A DNA stretch of 64,000 nt from CAVTWD01 sp963738325 (GTDB lineage: Bacteria > Actinomycetota > Acidimicrobiia > Acidimicrobiales > Ilumatobacteraceae), in the NCBI GenBank assembly GCA_963738325.1, contig CAVTWD010000025.1:1-64000 (forward strand). Reading direction: 5' to 3'. The position numbers and the translations under genes were made by a program. The notes beneath the pieces were generated by a model that saw only the letters and a list, made by a program, of their open reading frames with translations, did not search any database and had not been told where the DNA came from. Each line of letters opens with the position of its first letter. The stretch's first letter is position 1. Below are positions 55,524 to 64,000 of the stretch, piece by piece.

Positions 55524-55574
55524 CGTTCATGCGTGTCACTCGCGCAGATCTGCACGTATCGACCCTCATGAACG
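55524..55574. repeat. Dispersed palindromic intergenic element, copy 3
   Basis: CGTTCATG...CATGAACG arms (8 bp), with left part CGTTCATGCGTGTCAC and right part ATCGACCCTCATGAACG. The centre GCAGATCTGC (55544-55553) is a perfect palindrome whose bases differ from copy 2 (GCGGATCCGC) in a compensating way. It sits between the convergent MarR and FadD genes. Confidence 0.75.
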
Positions 55575-55599
55575 AAGGAGGCCCCGCCCGCGCCGCCCG

Positions 55600-57417
55600 T
55601 TACGTCCCCCCGTACATGGCCTCGATGTCGCTCGCGTAGTGGGCGTGGATGTTCCGGCGCTTGAGCTTGGACGTGGGAGTGAGCACGTCGGAGTCGGGCT
55701 GCCATTCTTCGCCCAGCAAGGTGAACCTCTTGATCTGCTCGACCTGCGCGAACTGTTCGTTGGCGGCGTCGATGCCACGCTGCACCTCGGCGATCACCGC
55801 GGGGTTGCGGGCCAGATCGTCGAGCGTGATGCCGTCGAGGCCGTGCTCCTTGGCCCAGACCGGCGCGTACTCGGCGTCGAGGACCAAGAGCGCGGACACG
55901 AACTTGCGGTTGTCGCCGATGGCGCAGGCCTGACCGACCAGCGGGATCATCTTCAACGCCGCCTCGAGGTTGGCCGGGCTGATGTTCTTGCCGCCCGAGG
56001 TGATGATCAGCTCCTTCTTCCGGTCGATGATCCGGAGATAGCCGTCGTCGTCGAGCACGCCGATGTCCCCTGAATGGAGCCATCCGTCGATCAACGCGTC
56101 GGCCGTCTTCTCCGGGTCCTTGTAGTAGCCCTGGAAGACGTTGCCGCCGCGGCAGATCACCTCGCCGTCCGGCTCCAGCCGCACGTCACATCCCGGGATG
56201 GCCGGCCCCACCGTGCCCGGCTTGATGTCGCGGGCGGCCCACGTCATCGGGCCCGACGACTCGCTCATCCCGTAGATCTCGGACAGTGGGACGCCGATGG
56301 CGTTGAACCATTCGAGGATCTCGCGGCTCAGCGGGGCGGCACCGCTGATGGCGAGGACGATGGAATCGAGCCCGATCAGCCCTCGCACGGTGGAGAAGGC
56401 CACCGCGTCGAGGAAGGCCCAGGTGTCCAGTTGCTCCTTCGTCGCCGTCCCGGCCCGCTCCGCCGCCTTGATCTGAAGGGCGGCGGCCACACCCTCGTCG
56501 AACTTCTGCCTCTTCTCGGGGTCGAGCGCGAGCGCCGCCTGCACGCCGGCGTGCACCTTCTCCCAGATGCGGGGCACACCGAACAGGACTTCGGGATGCA
56601 CCTCGCGGGCGTAGTTGGCGATCTGGGTCGGCTCGGGACAGCAGGTGACCGTGAACCCGTGGATCATCTGCTGGTAGTGGCTCGTCATGCGCTCCGCGAT
56701 GTGGGCCATCGGGAGGTACGAGATGAGCCGCCGGCCGGCATAGCTGTCGAGGTCGATGCAACGGCGGAGCTGCTCGGCGGTGTAGACGACGTTGTACTGG
56801 TTCAGCATCACGCCCTTCGGCGGACCCGTCGTACCCGAGGTGTAGATGAGCGTGGCGAGATCGTCAGGGTCGGTGGCGGCGGCCAGCGCCTCGAGGTCGG
56901 CGTCGCCTTGGGCCAGGAGCTCATCGCCATGATGGACCCCCGCGGGCAGCTCGGCGGGGGGATCGACCACGTAGATGCTGCGCAGCGCAGGAAGCTCGCC
57001 GCGCACCTCGAGGAACTTCTGCAGGAACCCCTCGTCCTCGACGATGGCGATCTCGGCCTCGGCGTGACCGGCGAGGTAGGCCACCTCCTCGGGCGACGAC
57101 GAGTTGTAGATGCTCACAGGCGTCGCCCGCAGGAACTGGCACGCGGTGTCGAGCCAGTGGAAATCGGGGCGATTGCGCATCATGAGCAGGATCCGCTCCC
57201 CGGGTTCGACCCCCGCTTCGTGGAACCCCGCGGCGGCCGCTGCCACGTGACGGGCGTAGTCGCGGAAGGTCCATTCGTTCCAACCGCCGGCGGAACTCGT
57301 CCGCATCGCCCGCAGCGCCACGACCTCCGGATACTCGGACACGGTGGCTAGAAACGCTCGGGGCGCCGTCTGGTCCTTGACCGCGGCGGCGATGTCTTCG
57401 ATCGATCCGTTCGGCAT
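55600..57417 (-). CDS. Long-chain acyl-CoA synthetase (FadD15-like)
   Basis: AMP-forming ligase: P-loop TLIYTSGTTGPPKGVMLNQ, second motif YGMSESSGPMTWAARDIK, WLHSGDIGVLDDDGYLRIID and ELIITSGGKNISPANLE. ATG 57417 with GAGGGGGCAACC upstream; 605 residues. Typical for long-chain fatty-acid activation. Divergent from the thiolase gene, with a palindromic site between the two starts. Confidence 0.9.
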   Translation of the reverse strand: MPNGSIEDIAAAVKDQTAPRAFLATVSEYPEVVALRAMRTSSAGGWNEWTFRDYARHVAAAAAGFHEAGVEPGERILLMMRNRPDFHWLDTACQFLRATPVSIYNSSSPEEVAYLAGHAEAEIAIVEDEGFLQKFLEVRGELPALRSIYVVDPPAELPAGVHHGDELLAQGDADLEALAAATDPDDLATLIYTSGTTGPPKGVMLNQYNVVYTAEQLRRCIDLDSYAGRRLISYLPMAHIAERMTSHYQQMIHGFTVTCCPEPTQIANYAREVHPEVLFGVPRIWEKVHAGVQAALALDPEKRQKFDEGVAAALQIKAAERAGTATKEQLDTWAFLDAVAFSTVRGLIGLDSIVLAISGAAPLSREILEWFNAIGVPLSEIYGMSESSGPMTWAARDIKPGTVGPAIPGCDVRLEPDGEVICRGGNVFQGYYKDPEKTADALIDGWLHSGDIGVLDDDGYLRIIDRKKELIITSGGKNISPANLEAALKMIPLVGQACAIGDNRKFVSALLVLDAEYAPVWAKEHGLDGITLDDLARNPAVIAEVQRGIDAANEQFAQVEQIKRFTLLGEEWQPDSDVLTPTSKLKRRNIHAHYASDIEAMYGGT

Positions 57418-57508
57418 GGTTGCCCCCTCGTCGTGCACCTGTCGCGCAGGGAGTCTCGCGCCGGCACGACCACCCGCGGTTGGACTTCGCCCGTCCCGGC
57501 GGGACAAA

Positions 57509-57526
57509 CTTGACCCAAGGGTCAAG
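57509..57526. promoter_or_regulatory. Palindromic operator-like site between fadD and thiolase
   Basis: CTTGACCC-AA-GGGTCAAG: two 8-base arms, perfect inverted repeat, central AA. It lies 92 bases above the fadD ATG and 36 bases above the thiolase ATG. TTGACC inside it could be the -35 of the thiolase promoter, so a bound repressor would act on both. Size and form fit a TetR/FadR-type operator. Confidence 0.55.
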
Positions 57527-57561
57527 CCCCGAGCGCCAGCCGGGGAGCGAGGAGAGCTGTC

Positions 57562-58722
57562 ATGCCCACTGCCGTGATCGTCGATGCCATTCGCACCCCG
57601 TTGGGCAAGCGCAACGGCCGCTTGAAGGACTGGCATCCGGTCGACTTGGCCGCCGAGACCCTCCGGGCCGTCGTCGAGCGCTCGGGTGTGGACCCCGCCA
57701 TCGTTGACGACGTCGTCATGGGCTGCGTGATGCAGGTGGGCGAGCAGGGCGTGAACATCGCCCGCAACGCCGTGCTGGCTGCTGGTTGGCCCGAGACCGT
57801 CCCCGGCACGACCGTTGACCGCCAGTGCGGGTCGAGCCAGCAGGCGGCCCACTTCGCCGCGCAAGGCGTGATCGCCGGTGCCTACGACGTCGTGGTCGCG
57901 GCCGGAGTCGAGGTCATGACCCGGGTGCCGATGGGGGCGTCGATCGCCGACGGGAAGTACGGGTTCCCCTTCGGGCCGAAGGTCGGCGCCCGGTACGCGA
58001 GCGTGGGTGGTCTCGTTCCGCAGGGCATCTCGGCCGAGCTGATCGCCGAGAAGTGGGGCCTCAGTCGCGAAGCGCTCGACCGGTTCGGGCTGCGCAGCCA
58101 GCAGCTCGCCGCGCAGGCCACCGCCGAGGGCCGCTTCGAGAGCCAGATCCTGCCGGTGCTCGACAGCGAAGGCACGCTCATGACCACCGACGAAGGCATC
58201 CGCGAGACATCGCTCGAGAAGCTGGCCGGCCTGAAGCCGTCGTTCAAGGAGGACGGGGTCGTCACGGCGGCCAACTCTTCGCAGATCACCGACGGGTCGG
58301 TCGCCCTGTTGATCATGACGGAGGAGAAGGCGGCCGCCCTCGGCTTGCGGCCGCGGGCCCGCTTCGTGCAGTTCTCGGTCGCTGGCGACGACCCTCGCCT
58401 GATGCTCACCGCGCCCATCCCGGTCACCGAGAAGGTGCTCGAGCGAGCCGACATGACTCTGGGCCAGATGGACCTGATCGAGATCAACGAGGCCTTCGCG
58501 TCGGTGGTCTTGGCGTGGGAGCAAGAGCTGCATCCCGACATGAGCAAGGTGAACGTAAACGGCGGGGCCATTGCCCTCGGCCATCCGCTCGGTGCCTCGG
58601 GGGCACGGCTCATGACCACCCTGCTGGCCGAGCTCGAGCGCACGGGCGGTCGCTACGGCTTGCAGGTCATGTGCGAGGGCGGGGGAATGGCCAACGCCAC
58701 CATCATCGAACGGCTGGGTTGA
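57562..58722 (+). CDS. Thiolase (acetyl-CoA acetyltransferase family)
   Basis: Nucleophile Cys in TTVDRQCGSSQQAAHFAAQG, the EINEAFA Glu motif (LIEINEAFASVVLAWEQEL), HPLGASGARL His and the GGGMA C-terminal CEGGGMANATIIE Cys. 386 residues from ATG 57562. Active-site residues complete. Degradative or biosynthetic direction not determined. Pairs with the divergent long-chain synthetase in fatty-acid degradation. Confidence 0.9.
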   Translation: MPTAVIVDAIRTPLGKRNGRLKDWHPVDLAAETLRAVVERSGVDPAIVDDVVMGCVMQVGEQGVNIARNAVLAAGWPETVPGTTVDRQCGSSQQAAHFAAQGVIAGAYDVVVAAGVEVMTRVPMGASIADGKYGFPFGPKVGARYASVGGLVPQGISAELIAEKWGLSREALDRFGLRSQQLAAQATAEGRFESQILPVLDSEGTLMTTDEGIRETSLEKLAGLKPSFKEDGVVTAANSSQITDGSVALLIMTEEKAAALGLRPRARFVQFSVAGDDPRLMLTAPIPVTEKVLERADMTLGQMDLIEINEAFASVVLAWEQELHPDMSKVNVNGGAIALGHPLGASGARLMTTLLAELERTGGRYGLQVMCEGGGMANATIIERLG

Positions 58723-58743
58723 AATCGGTCTCGTGCGCGGAAC

Positions 58744-58783
58744 TTGAACCGGGATGAGCCGTGTACGGCTCATCCCGGTTCAA
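58744..58783. terminator. Perfect 19-bp inverted repeat after thiolase
   Basis: TTGAACCGGGATGAGCCGT-GT-ACGGCTCATCCCGGTTCAA without a mismatch, beginning 22 bases after the thiolase stop. It would form a very stable hairpin. No U tract follows, so it could be a terminator, an RNase-protective end or a mobile palindromic unit. Confidence 0.6.
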
Positions 58784-58864
58784 CTTCCCGTAGGCGGCGG
58801 TCGTCGTCGCCGACTCGAGAGGGAGCGGCGGCCGCGGCGTGCCCGGCATCGATAGCGTGGAGCC

Positions 58865-59125
58865 GTGCTCGGAACCATCGCCGTGGCGCTCGTCGCCGTG
58901 CTGGTCGGGTTCCTCATCGTGCGGATCGGCATTGCCATGCTGCGAGGGCTGTCGACACCGCTGCCTCCACCCCCGCCCGCGGGGGAGCTGCGGAAGGTCA
59001 ACCTCCGGTACCGGTGCTCGATCTGCGGCACCGAGCTCAAGATGACCCTCGCCAACGACGAGCTTCCCGATCCTCCTCGGCACTGCCAGGAGGAGATGGA
59101 CATCGTCGCTCCCATCATGGAGTGA
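58865..59125 (+). CDS. Small membrane-anchored protein with zinc-ribbon-like cysteines
   Basis: GTG 58865 opens a helix TIAVALVAVLVGFLIVRIGI, a Pro-rich linker (STPLPPPPPAG) and a cytosolic tail YRCSICGTELKMTLAND then PRHCQEEMD. Three Cys (CxxC plus one) and one His suggest a metal-binding ribbon. 86 residues. Recurs in Acidimicrobiia-type genomes by pattern; function unknown. Confidence 0.6.
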   Translation: MLGTIAVALVAVLVGFLIVRIGIAMLRGLSTPLPPPPPAGELRKVNLRYRCSICGTELKMTLANDELPDPPRHCQEEMDIVAPIME

Positions 59126-59255
59126 CGCGCGTCTCATGGGTGACCCTCGTTGTTGCCGGCGCGGAATCCCCAGGCTGTGGACAAACCTGTGCAGGGTCAC
59201 AGCGCTGTAACTTGGTGGGCGCCCTTTCGTCATCCCGGCGTCGCCGGGGCGCGGC

Positions 59256-59600
59256 TCAGCGGTACTGCGTGGCGGTGAGGATCCCTCCGAGGATGAACCC
59301 CAGGCCGACGAACAGGTACCAGTTCGAGGTCGCTCCGGGCAGCAACCCGAGGTAGTTCAGCAGGATGACGACCACACCCAGGGCCAGTAGGACGAACATC
59401 AGCACCGGAACCCACGGCGGGCTGACCTTGGCGGCCTTCGGGATGGGGGGCGTGTAGCGGGAGGACGGAGCCGAGGCCTTCACGGGTGCACCCGCTCGCG
59501 ACGGTGGCGCGCCCGCAGACGGGACGCCGGTCGCCCGGTCGCCCGGTTTGGTGCCCTTGGGGGTGACTCGGCTACCGGCTTTGCGCTTCGGGGGGGCCAC
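59256..59600 (-). CDS. crgA: Cell division protein CrgA
   Basis: Actinobacterial divisome/elongasome scaffold. Basic N-terminal tail (APPKRKAGSRVTPKGTKPG), two membrane helices WVPVLMFVLLALGVVVILLN and NWYLFVGLGFILGGILTATQ, short ends. GTG 59600 gives 114 residues, normal for CrgA with an extended tail. Neighbour pabA, pknB and pbpA confirm the actinobacterial cell-wall cluster. Confidence 0.88.
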   Translation of the reverse strand: MAPPKRKAGSRVTPKGTKPGDRATGVPSAGAPPSRAGAPVKASAPSSRYTPPIPKAAKVSPPWVPVLMFVLLALGVVVILLNYLGLLPGATSNWYLFVGLGFILGGILTATQYR

Positions 59601-59811
59601 GGGCTCGAAGGTTAGAACCCCGCGCCACGACCGCGCGCCCTCCCCCAGGCCCACTCTGTCTCCTCCAGCCGCTCCTGCCTCGGAATCAGGCCGCTTCTCG
59701 TGCACTTTCCGCACGTTGGCTGCCTGATTCGAGCAGTCCGGGGGAGAAGGCAGCGGGGGGCCACACGGAATCGTCTCGACACGGGTGGCGTGGTTCGGTC
59801 AGGCTCGCCCG

Positions 59812-60402
59812 GTGCCGCCCCGGGTCCTGGTGATCGACAACTACGACAGCTTCGTCTACAACCTGGTCCAGTACCTCGGAGAGCTCGGCGCCGAGCCGCT
59901 CGTGCAGCGCAACGACGCCGTCACCGTCGAGGGCGCCCTTGGCCTCGATCCTGATGCCATCCTCATCTCCCCTGGTCCAGGGCGTCCTGAGGATGCCGGC
60001 ATCTCGTGCGCGCTCGTGGCCGCGGCGGCGGGACGCGTCCCAGTCCTTGGAGTGTGCCTCGGCCACCAGGCCATCGGCCATGTCTACGGGGGCCGGATCG
60101 GCCCGGCGCCCGAGTTGATGCACGGCAAGACCTCATGGATCCGCCATGACGGACAGGGCGTGTTCCGAGGCCTCCCCGATCCGCTCGAGGCCACGCGCTA
60201 CCACTCCCTGGTGGTCGAGCGCGAGAGCTTTCCCGGCGAGCTCGTCGTCACCGCGGAGACCGCCGATGGCACGGTGATGGGCCTCCGCCACCGGCGCTTC
60301 GCGGTGGAGGGAGTGCAGTTCCACCCGGAATCGATCCTCACCGCCTGTGGGCGCGATCTGCTCCGCAACTTCTTGGCGGAGGCCGGAGCGCCCGCCCCCT
60401 GA
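59812..60402 (+). CDS. pabA: Glutamine amidotransferase subunit (anthranilate/aminodeoxychorismate synthase)
   Basis: Class I glutamine amidotransferase: VLVIDNYDSFVYNLVQYL, catalytic Cys in VLGVCLGHQAIGHVYGG, and His/Glu in EGVQFHPESILT. 197 residues. GTG 59812 is close to the family start; GTG/ATG at 59785 would add nine residues. Provides ammonia to TrpE or PabB; which one is not determined. In actinobacteria it lies between crgA and pknB as here. Confidence 0.88.
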   Translation: MPPRVLVIDNYDSFVYNLVQYLGELGAEPLVQRNDAVTVEGALGLDPDAILISPGPGRPEDAGISCALVAAAAGRVPVLGVCLGHQAIGHVYGGRIGPAPELMHGKTSWIRHDGQGVFRGLPDPLEATRYHSLVVERESFPGELVVTAETADGTVMGLRHRRFAVEGVQFHPESILTACGRDLLRNFLAEAGAPAP

Positions 60403-60420
60403 TGCCGAAGACGCGCGGCG

Positions 60421-62382
60421 CTAGCTCGTGGAGGGAGGCGAGCTGGTGGCCGTGGTCGTGGTCGTGGCTTCGGTCGTCGGCGCGGCGACGGCTTTGCCCA
60501 CCGTCAACGTGACCGTCTGCCCCTTGGCGAGAGGCGTGCCGGGAGCGGGGCTCTGGCTGATGACCCTGCCATCCTGCGAGGAGCCGAACGGCACGTCTTG
60601 GTAGACCACCCGCTGCAGGAAGCCAGCAGCCTGGAGCGCGTCACGGGCGGCCGACTCGGTGAGGGTCTCGACGGCCGGCACCGGCACCTGGGCCGACCCG
60701 CTCGAGACGATGAGGGTGACCTCGGTTGCCTTGGGCACGAGCTGGCCGACCGGAGGAAGGGTGCGGATCACGTTGCCGTTGCTGACGCGGTCGCTCGGTT
60801 CCTGCTGCGTCTTGACCCCGAGCCCCGCCGCGGCGAGCTGGGCCGCGGCGGTCACCTGGTCGAGGTTCACGACGTTGGGTACCGCGACCTGGCCCTTGCC
60901 GGACGACACGACCAAGGCCACCTTCGACCCCGCGGTCACCGGGCCGGGGGCCGGGTTCTGTTCGAGCACGATCCCCTGCGGCTGCGTGGGGTCCTCCCGG
61001 GTGGTGACCCGGGCGGTGAGCCCGAGGGAGGTGAGGATCTGCTGGGCATCGGCCTGCTTCTTCCCGACGAGGTCGGGCAGGGTCACCTGCTGGGCCGGGT
61101 TGTAGATGAGCTGGACATCGGACCCGATGCTCACATTGCCAGGAAGCGGCGTCTGGTCGTACACGATGTTGGTGGCCTGGCCGGCGACGGGCCGGGCGAC
61201 CGGGATGGGCGTGAGACCGAGGTCGTTGACGATCCTCGTGGCCTCGTCGAGCGTCTTGCCCCTGAGGTCTTGCAGCGCGACCTGCTCGGGGGAGCCCGTC
61301 GACCACGCCCGGTAGAGCAGCCAACCGCCAAGGGCCAGGGCGAGGATCAACAGCACGATGCCCGCGATCAGCCAGCCGCGGCTGCGAGGCGGCTCCTGGT
61401 CGTAGCTGTAGGGCTGCGACTGGGTGATCGGGCCCGCGGGCGCCATGGCGGTCGTGGCGCCGCCAACCGCGGCGTAGGCGGCGACGGGCTGCGATGCGGC
61501 GGCGACTGCGGCGAGGGTGGCGGTGGGCGCCTCGGCTTGCACCGCCCGCCCTTCCCGGAACCGGCGAAGGTCGAGGCGCACATCGTCTGCCGACGCGTAG
61601 CGCTGGTCGGGGCTCTTGGACAGGAGCTTGGCGACGATGGCGTCGTAGGCGCTCGGCACGTCCGGGGTGAGGTTGGGCAGCGGGGCGGGCGCCTCGTGCA
61701 CCTGGCGGTAGGCGATGGTGACAGGGTTGTCGCCGCTGAAGGGCGGTCGGCCGCCGACCATCTCGTACATCACCACGCCGAGGGAGTAGAGGTCGCTGCG
61801 AGCGTCGAGGTTGTGTCCCTGGGCCTGCTCGGGCGAGAAGTAGGTGGCCGTGCCCATGACCGCGCCGGCCTGCGTGAGGTCGTGTTCGGCGGCGGCGTTG
61901 ACGGCCCGGGCGATGCCGAAGTCGGCGACCTTCACCGCGCCGTTGGATGACACGAGGATGTTCGCCGGCTTGATGTCGCGGTGGATCATCCCGTTCGTGT
62001 GCGCGAACCCGAGCGCGGCGGCAACTTCGCTCGCCACCTCGGTCGCCTGCAGCGCTCCGAGCCGGCCACGGTTGCGGAGCACCTGGGCCAGGCTCTTGCC
62101 GCTCACGAACTCCATCACGATGAAATAGGTCGAGCCTTGCCGTCCCCAGTCGTAGACACCGACGATGTTCGGATGGTTCAGGTTCGCTGCCGCCTGCGCC
62201 TCCCGGCGGAACCGCTCGACGAAGTTGGGATCCGTCGCGTACTCGGGGAAGAGCACCTTGACGGCCACGGGCCGGTCGAGCAGCCGATCGTGGGCGAGGA
62301 AGACGTCGGCCATACCACCCCGCCCGATGCGGCTCTGGATCTCATAACGGTCGTTGAGGACGGGGCGGTCCGTGGTGGGCAT
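60421..62382 (-). CDS. pknB: Serine/threonine protein kinase PknB with four PASTA domains
   Basis: Membrane receptor kinase. Gly-rich loop IGRGGMADVFLAHD, catalytic HRDIKPANIL and DFGIA, activation region MGTATYFSPEQ. One helix GWLIAGIVLLILALALGGWL, then four PASTA repeats (residues about 375-640) that bind peptidoglycan fragments. Thr/Ser-rich end. ATG 62382 preferred; the frame extends to 62427. Controls division and wall synthesis together with PbpA and CrgA. 653 residues. Confidence 0.93.
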   Translation of the reverse strand: MPTTDRPVLNDRYEIQSRIGRGGMADVFLAHDRLLDRPVAVKVLFPEYATDPNFVERFRREAQAAANLNHPNIVGVYDWGRQGSTYFIVMEFVSGKSLAQVLRNRGRLGALQATEVASEVAAALGFAHTNGMIHRDIKPANILVSSNGAVKVADFGIARAVNAAAEHDLTQAGAVMGTATYFSPEQAQGHNLDARSDLYSLGVVMYEMVGGRPPFSGDNPVTIAYRQVHEAPAPLPNLTPDVPSAYDAIVAKLLSKSPDQRYASADDVRLDLRRFREGRAVQAEAPTATLAAVAAASQPVAAYAAVGGATTAMAPAGPITQSQPYSYDQEPPRSRGWLIAGIVLLILALALGGWLLYRAWSTGSPEQVALQDLRGKTLDEATRIVNDLGLTPIPVARPVAGQATNIVYDQTPLPGNVSIGSDVQLIYNPAQQVTLPDLVGKKQADAQQILTSLGLTARVTTREDPTQPQGIVLEQNPAPGPVTAGSKVALVVSSGKGQVAVPNVVNLDQVTAAAQLAAAGLGVKTQQEPSDRVSNGNVIRTLPPVGQLVPKATEVTLIVSSGSAQVPVPAVETLTESAARDALQAAGFLQRVVYQDVPFGSSQDGRVISQSPAPGTPLAKGQTVTLTVGKAVAAPTTEATTTTTATSSPPSTS

Positions 62383-62431
62383 GTCGTCAGAGCAGGTTAG
62401 TGAGGGGTCGTGTTCGGTTCGGGGCACCCGG

Positions 62432-63917
62432 TCACGGCCCTGGCGTCGCGTCAGGCTTCGAGAGCGCCACGTTCAGCACCTGGCGGGCGATGGGACCAGC
62501 GACGGTGCCGCCCACACCTGCGCTGACCTCGGGACTCGCCTTGACCATGACCGCGATGGCGAAGCGGGGTGCCTGCGCCGGCGCGTAGGCGATGATCCAC
62601 GCGTGTGACAAAGGTGGGTTCGTGCCGAGCTGGGCCGTGCCGGTCTTGGCCGCCGCCTGCACGCCGTTGGCCAGCTGCATGCAGCAGCGCGCCGTGCCGC
62701 TCTGCACGACGGCGATCATCGCCTCGTGCAGGAAGTCGAGGGTGTCCTGGTTCGTGGTGGGCGTGAGCCACGGCTTCGGTTGGTAGCGGGCCACCACGTT
62801 GCCGTCTCGGTCACGTACCTCTTGCAGCACGTGCGGGGTCATCATCACGCCGTTGTTGGCCACGGCACCGGCGATCATGGCCATGTTGAGCGGCGTGCCG
62901 AGGTCGTCGTTCTGGCCGAATGAGGCCTGGGCCAGCTTCGGGGTGTCGAACCGGAATGCCGACACCGGCGGGAAGTAGCTCTGCGCGGGCCGGGGTAGGT
63001 CGATGGGCGGCGTGCGGTTGAAGCCGTAGCCCTGGGCGGTGTTCACCATCGTCGTGGCCCCCACCTGCACGCCCATCTCGGCGAACGCGGTGTTGCAGCT
63101 GCGTCGGAAGACGTCGAGCAGTACGCCGCCGCAGACCTCGCCGCCGTAATTCTCGATGGGGTTCGTCGTGCCGGGTGGCAGGTACTGCGTGGTGGGGGGG
63201 TAGTAGGTGGCCGGGGTGACCGTGCCGCTGTCGAGCACCGGCGGTCGTCGTGATCACCTTGAAGGTCGAACCCGGCATGTACCGCTCTCGGTAGGCATTG
63301 CCGAGCAGCGGCTTGGCCGGATCGGCCAGCAGTTGCTTGCGGGCCGCGGTGACGGCCTTGAAGTTGTGGCTGGCGAGGGTGTTGGGGTCGTAGCTCGGCC
63401 AGCTCCACATGCCGAGGATGGCGCCCGTGCGCGGGTCGAGCACCACGACCGAGCCCTCCTGGTTGCCGAGGGCATGTTTGGCCGCTTGCTGGATGTCGGT
63501 GCGCAAGGTCAGCGTGACGTCGTCGACGTTCGGCCGGTCGTCGAGGAAGTTGAGCAGGCCCTGGAACTGCTGGCCGGCGGTGTGGCCCGAGAGCTCGGTG
63601 TTGTACTGCTTCTCGACGCCGTCGGTGCCGTACTGGAAGGAGAAGAAGCCGCTCACCAACGAGAAGAGATCACCGGTCGGGTACGCCCGCAGGTACTTGT
63701 ACTTGTCGGCCGAGGGGACGCTCTTCGCGATCACGGTTCCGTCAGAGGTGGCGATCGTGCCCCGGGGCCGGCTGAAGTCGCGCACCACGGCGCGGGTGTT
63801 GTCCGCACGGCTGTTGTAGCTGTCGGCGTTGACCACCTGCACCACCGTCAGCTGTACGAGCAGCGCGCAGAAGCACGCCACCAGCACGAGGGCGAGGCGA
63901 CGCATCCGACGGTTCAC
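62432..63917 (-). CDS. pbpA: Penicillin-binding protein PbpA (transpeptidase), one frameshift
   Basis: Class B PBP. Membrane anchor RLALVLVACFCALLVQLTVV, dimerisation domain, SxxK in YMPGSTFKVIT, SxN in RRSCNTAFAEM and KTG in AAAKTGTAQLG. A shift at about 63240 joins VITTTA to VLDSGTVTPATYYPP. About 490 residues. GTG 63917 overlaps the upstream ftsW/rodA stop as GTGA. Works with that flippase/polymerase in septal or lateral wall synthesis. Confidence 0.9.
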
Positions 63918-64000
63918 GAACTCACTCCCTGCAGATCGACTTTGAGCCGGCGCTTGAACAACGGCGGTGCCGGGCGCACCGGCGTCTCGCCCAGGCGTTG
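63914..64000 (-). CDS. C-terminal tail of FtsW/RodA-type glycosyltransferase (cut by window edge)
   Basis: The only visible part is the cytosolic tail QRLGETPVRPAPPLF followed by KRRLKVDLQGVSS and the stop at 63914-63916, overlapping the pbpA GTG. The pbpA partner gene in actinobacteria is a SEDS protein, so this is inferred from position; sequence alone would not identify it. Confidence 0.6.
   Translation of the reverse strand, partial: QRLGETPVRPAPPLFKRRLKVDLQGVSS

Overview
The window is high-GC DNA that reads as two unrelated blocks joined at about 11,365. Left of the join (1-11,365) the gene content suggests a Chloroflexota-like bacterium: murI, a DUF2342 zincin, a D-2-hydroxyacid dehydrogenase, YchF, an MrfA/MrfB-type helicase-nuclease pair, an FtsB/DivIC-like protein, a membrane protein, a GT87-type glycosyltransferase and the front half of a beta-carbonic anhydrase. 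Right of the join (11,365-64,000) the content is actinobacterial and fits class Acidimicrobiia best: CrgA, PknB with four PASTA domains, PbpA, a FtsW/RodA tail, a class F-type sortase with a DUF4397 partner, and many acyl-CoA enzymes. The carbonic anhydrase stops at its zinc-site HTACG and the next base pairs encode the middle of a P-type ATPase. I read this as an assembly chimera or a recombination join, not a real fusion gene.

Nearly every left-block gene needs one to several 1-base shifts to read through, and several of these fall in short homopolymers. Right-block genes carry far fewer. Frameshifts are therefore mostly treated as sequence errors, and the coordinates given span the whole reconstructed gene.

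Right block, region by region. 11.4-19 kb: a CtpE-like P-type ATPase faces a PadR regulator coupled to a tiny histidine-rich protein; then a monooxygenase, a peptidoglycan-binding lipoprotein, an acyl/acetyl-CoA synthetase with its own carrier protein, a GNAT protein and a DinB-like protein. 19-24.3 kb: a flavoprotein, then a surface module (sortase, DUF4397 protein, divergent VWA-like protein with a 39-bp tandem repeat). 24.3-26.7 kb: tRNA-Asp(GTC) and two decayed genes with nonsense TGA codons. 26.7-27 kb: a SelW/Rdx-family gene whose CxxU position is an in-frame TGA followed by a SECIS-like hairpin, the strongest candidate for overlooked biology here. 27-38.4 kb: lipid and xenobiotic metabolism (acyl-CoA dehydrogenase, HSL-type hydrolase, ketosteroid-dehydrogenase-like flavoprotein, enoyl-CoA hydratase), small conserved proteins, a secreted PHP-like protein and Hsp20. 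38.5-50 kb: two ABC-3 metal permeases (one 5'-truncated), YbaK-like, a secreted phosphoesterase, UppP, a beta-propeller lipoprotein, a YihY-like protein, a membrane Mo-oxidoreductase, a SpoU methyltransferase, AlkB and a ferredoxin-reductase-like flavoprotein. 50-58.7 kb: Lon, an MFS exporter, a class III aminotransferase, MarR, and a divergent FadD/thiolase pair around a palindromic operator-like site. 58.8-64 kb: the cell-wall and division cluster crgA, pabA, pknB, pbpA and the end of ftsW/rodA.

Three intergenic copies of a roughly 52-bp palindromic element (17.35, 52.17 and 55.52 kb) form a dispersed repeat family. No insertion sequence, prophage or CRISPR array was seen.
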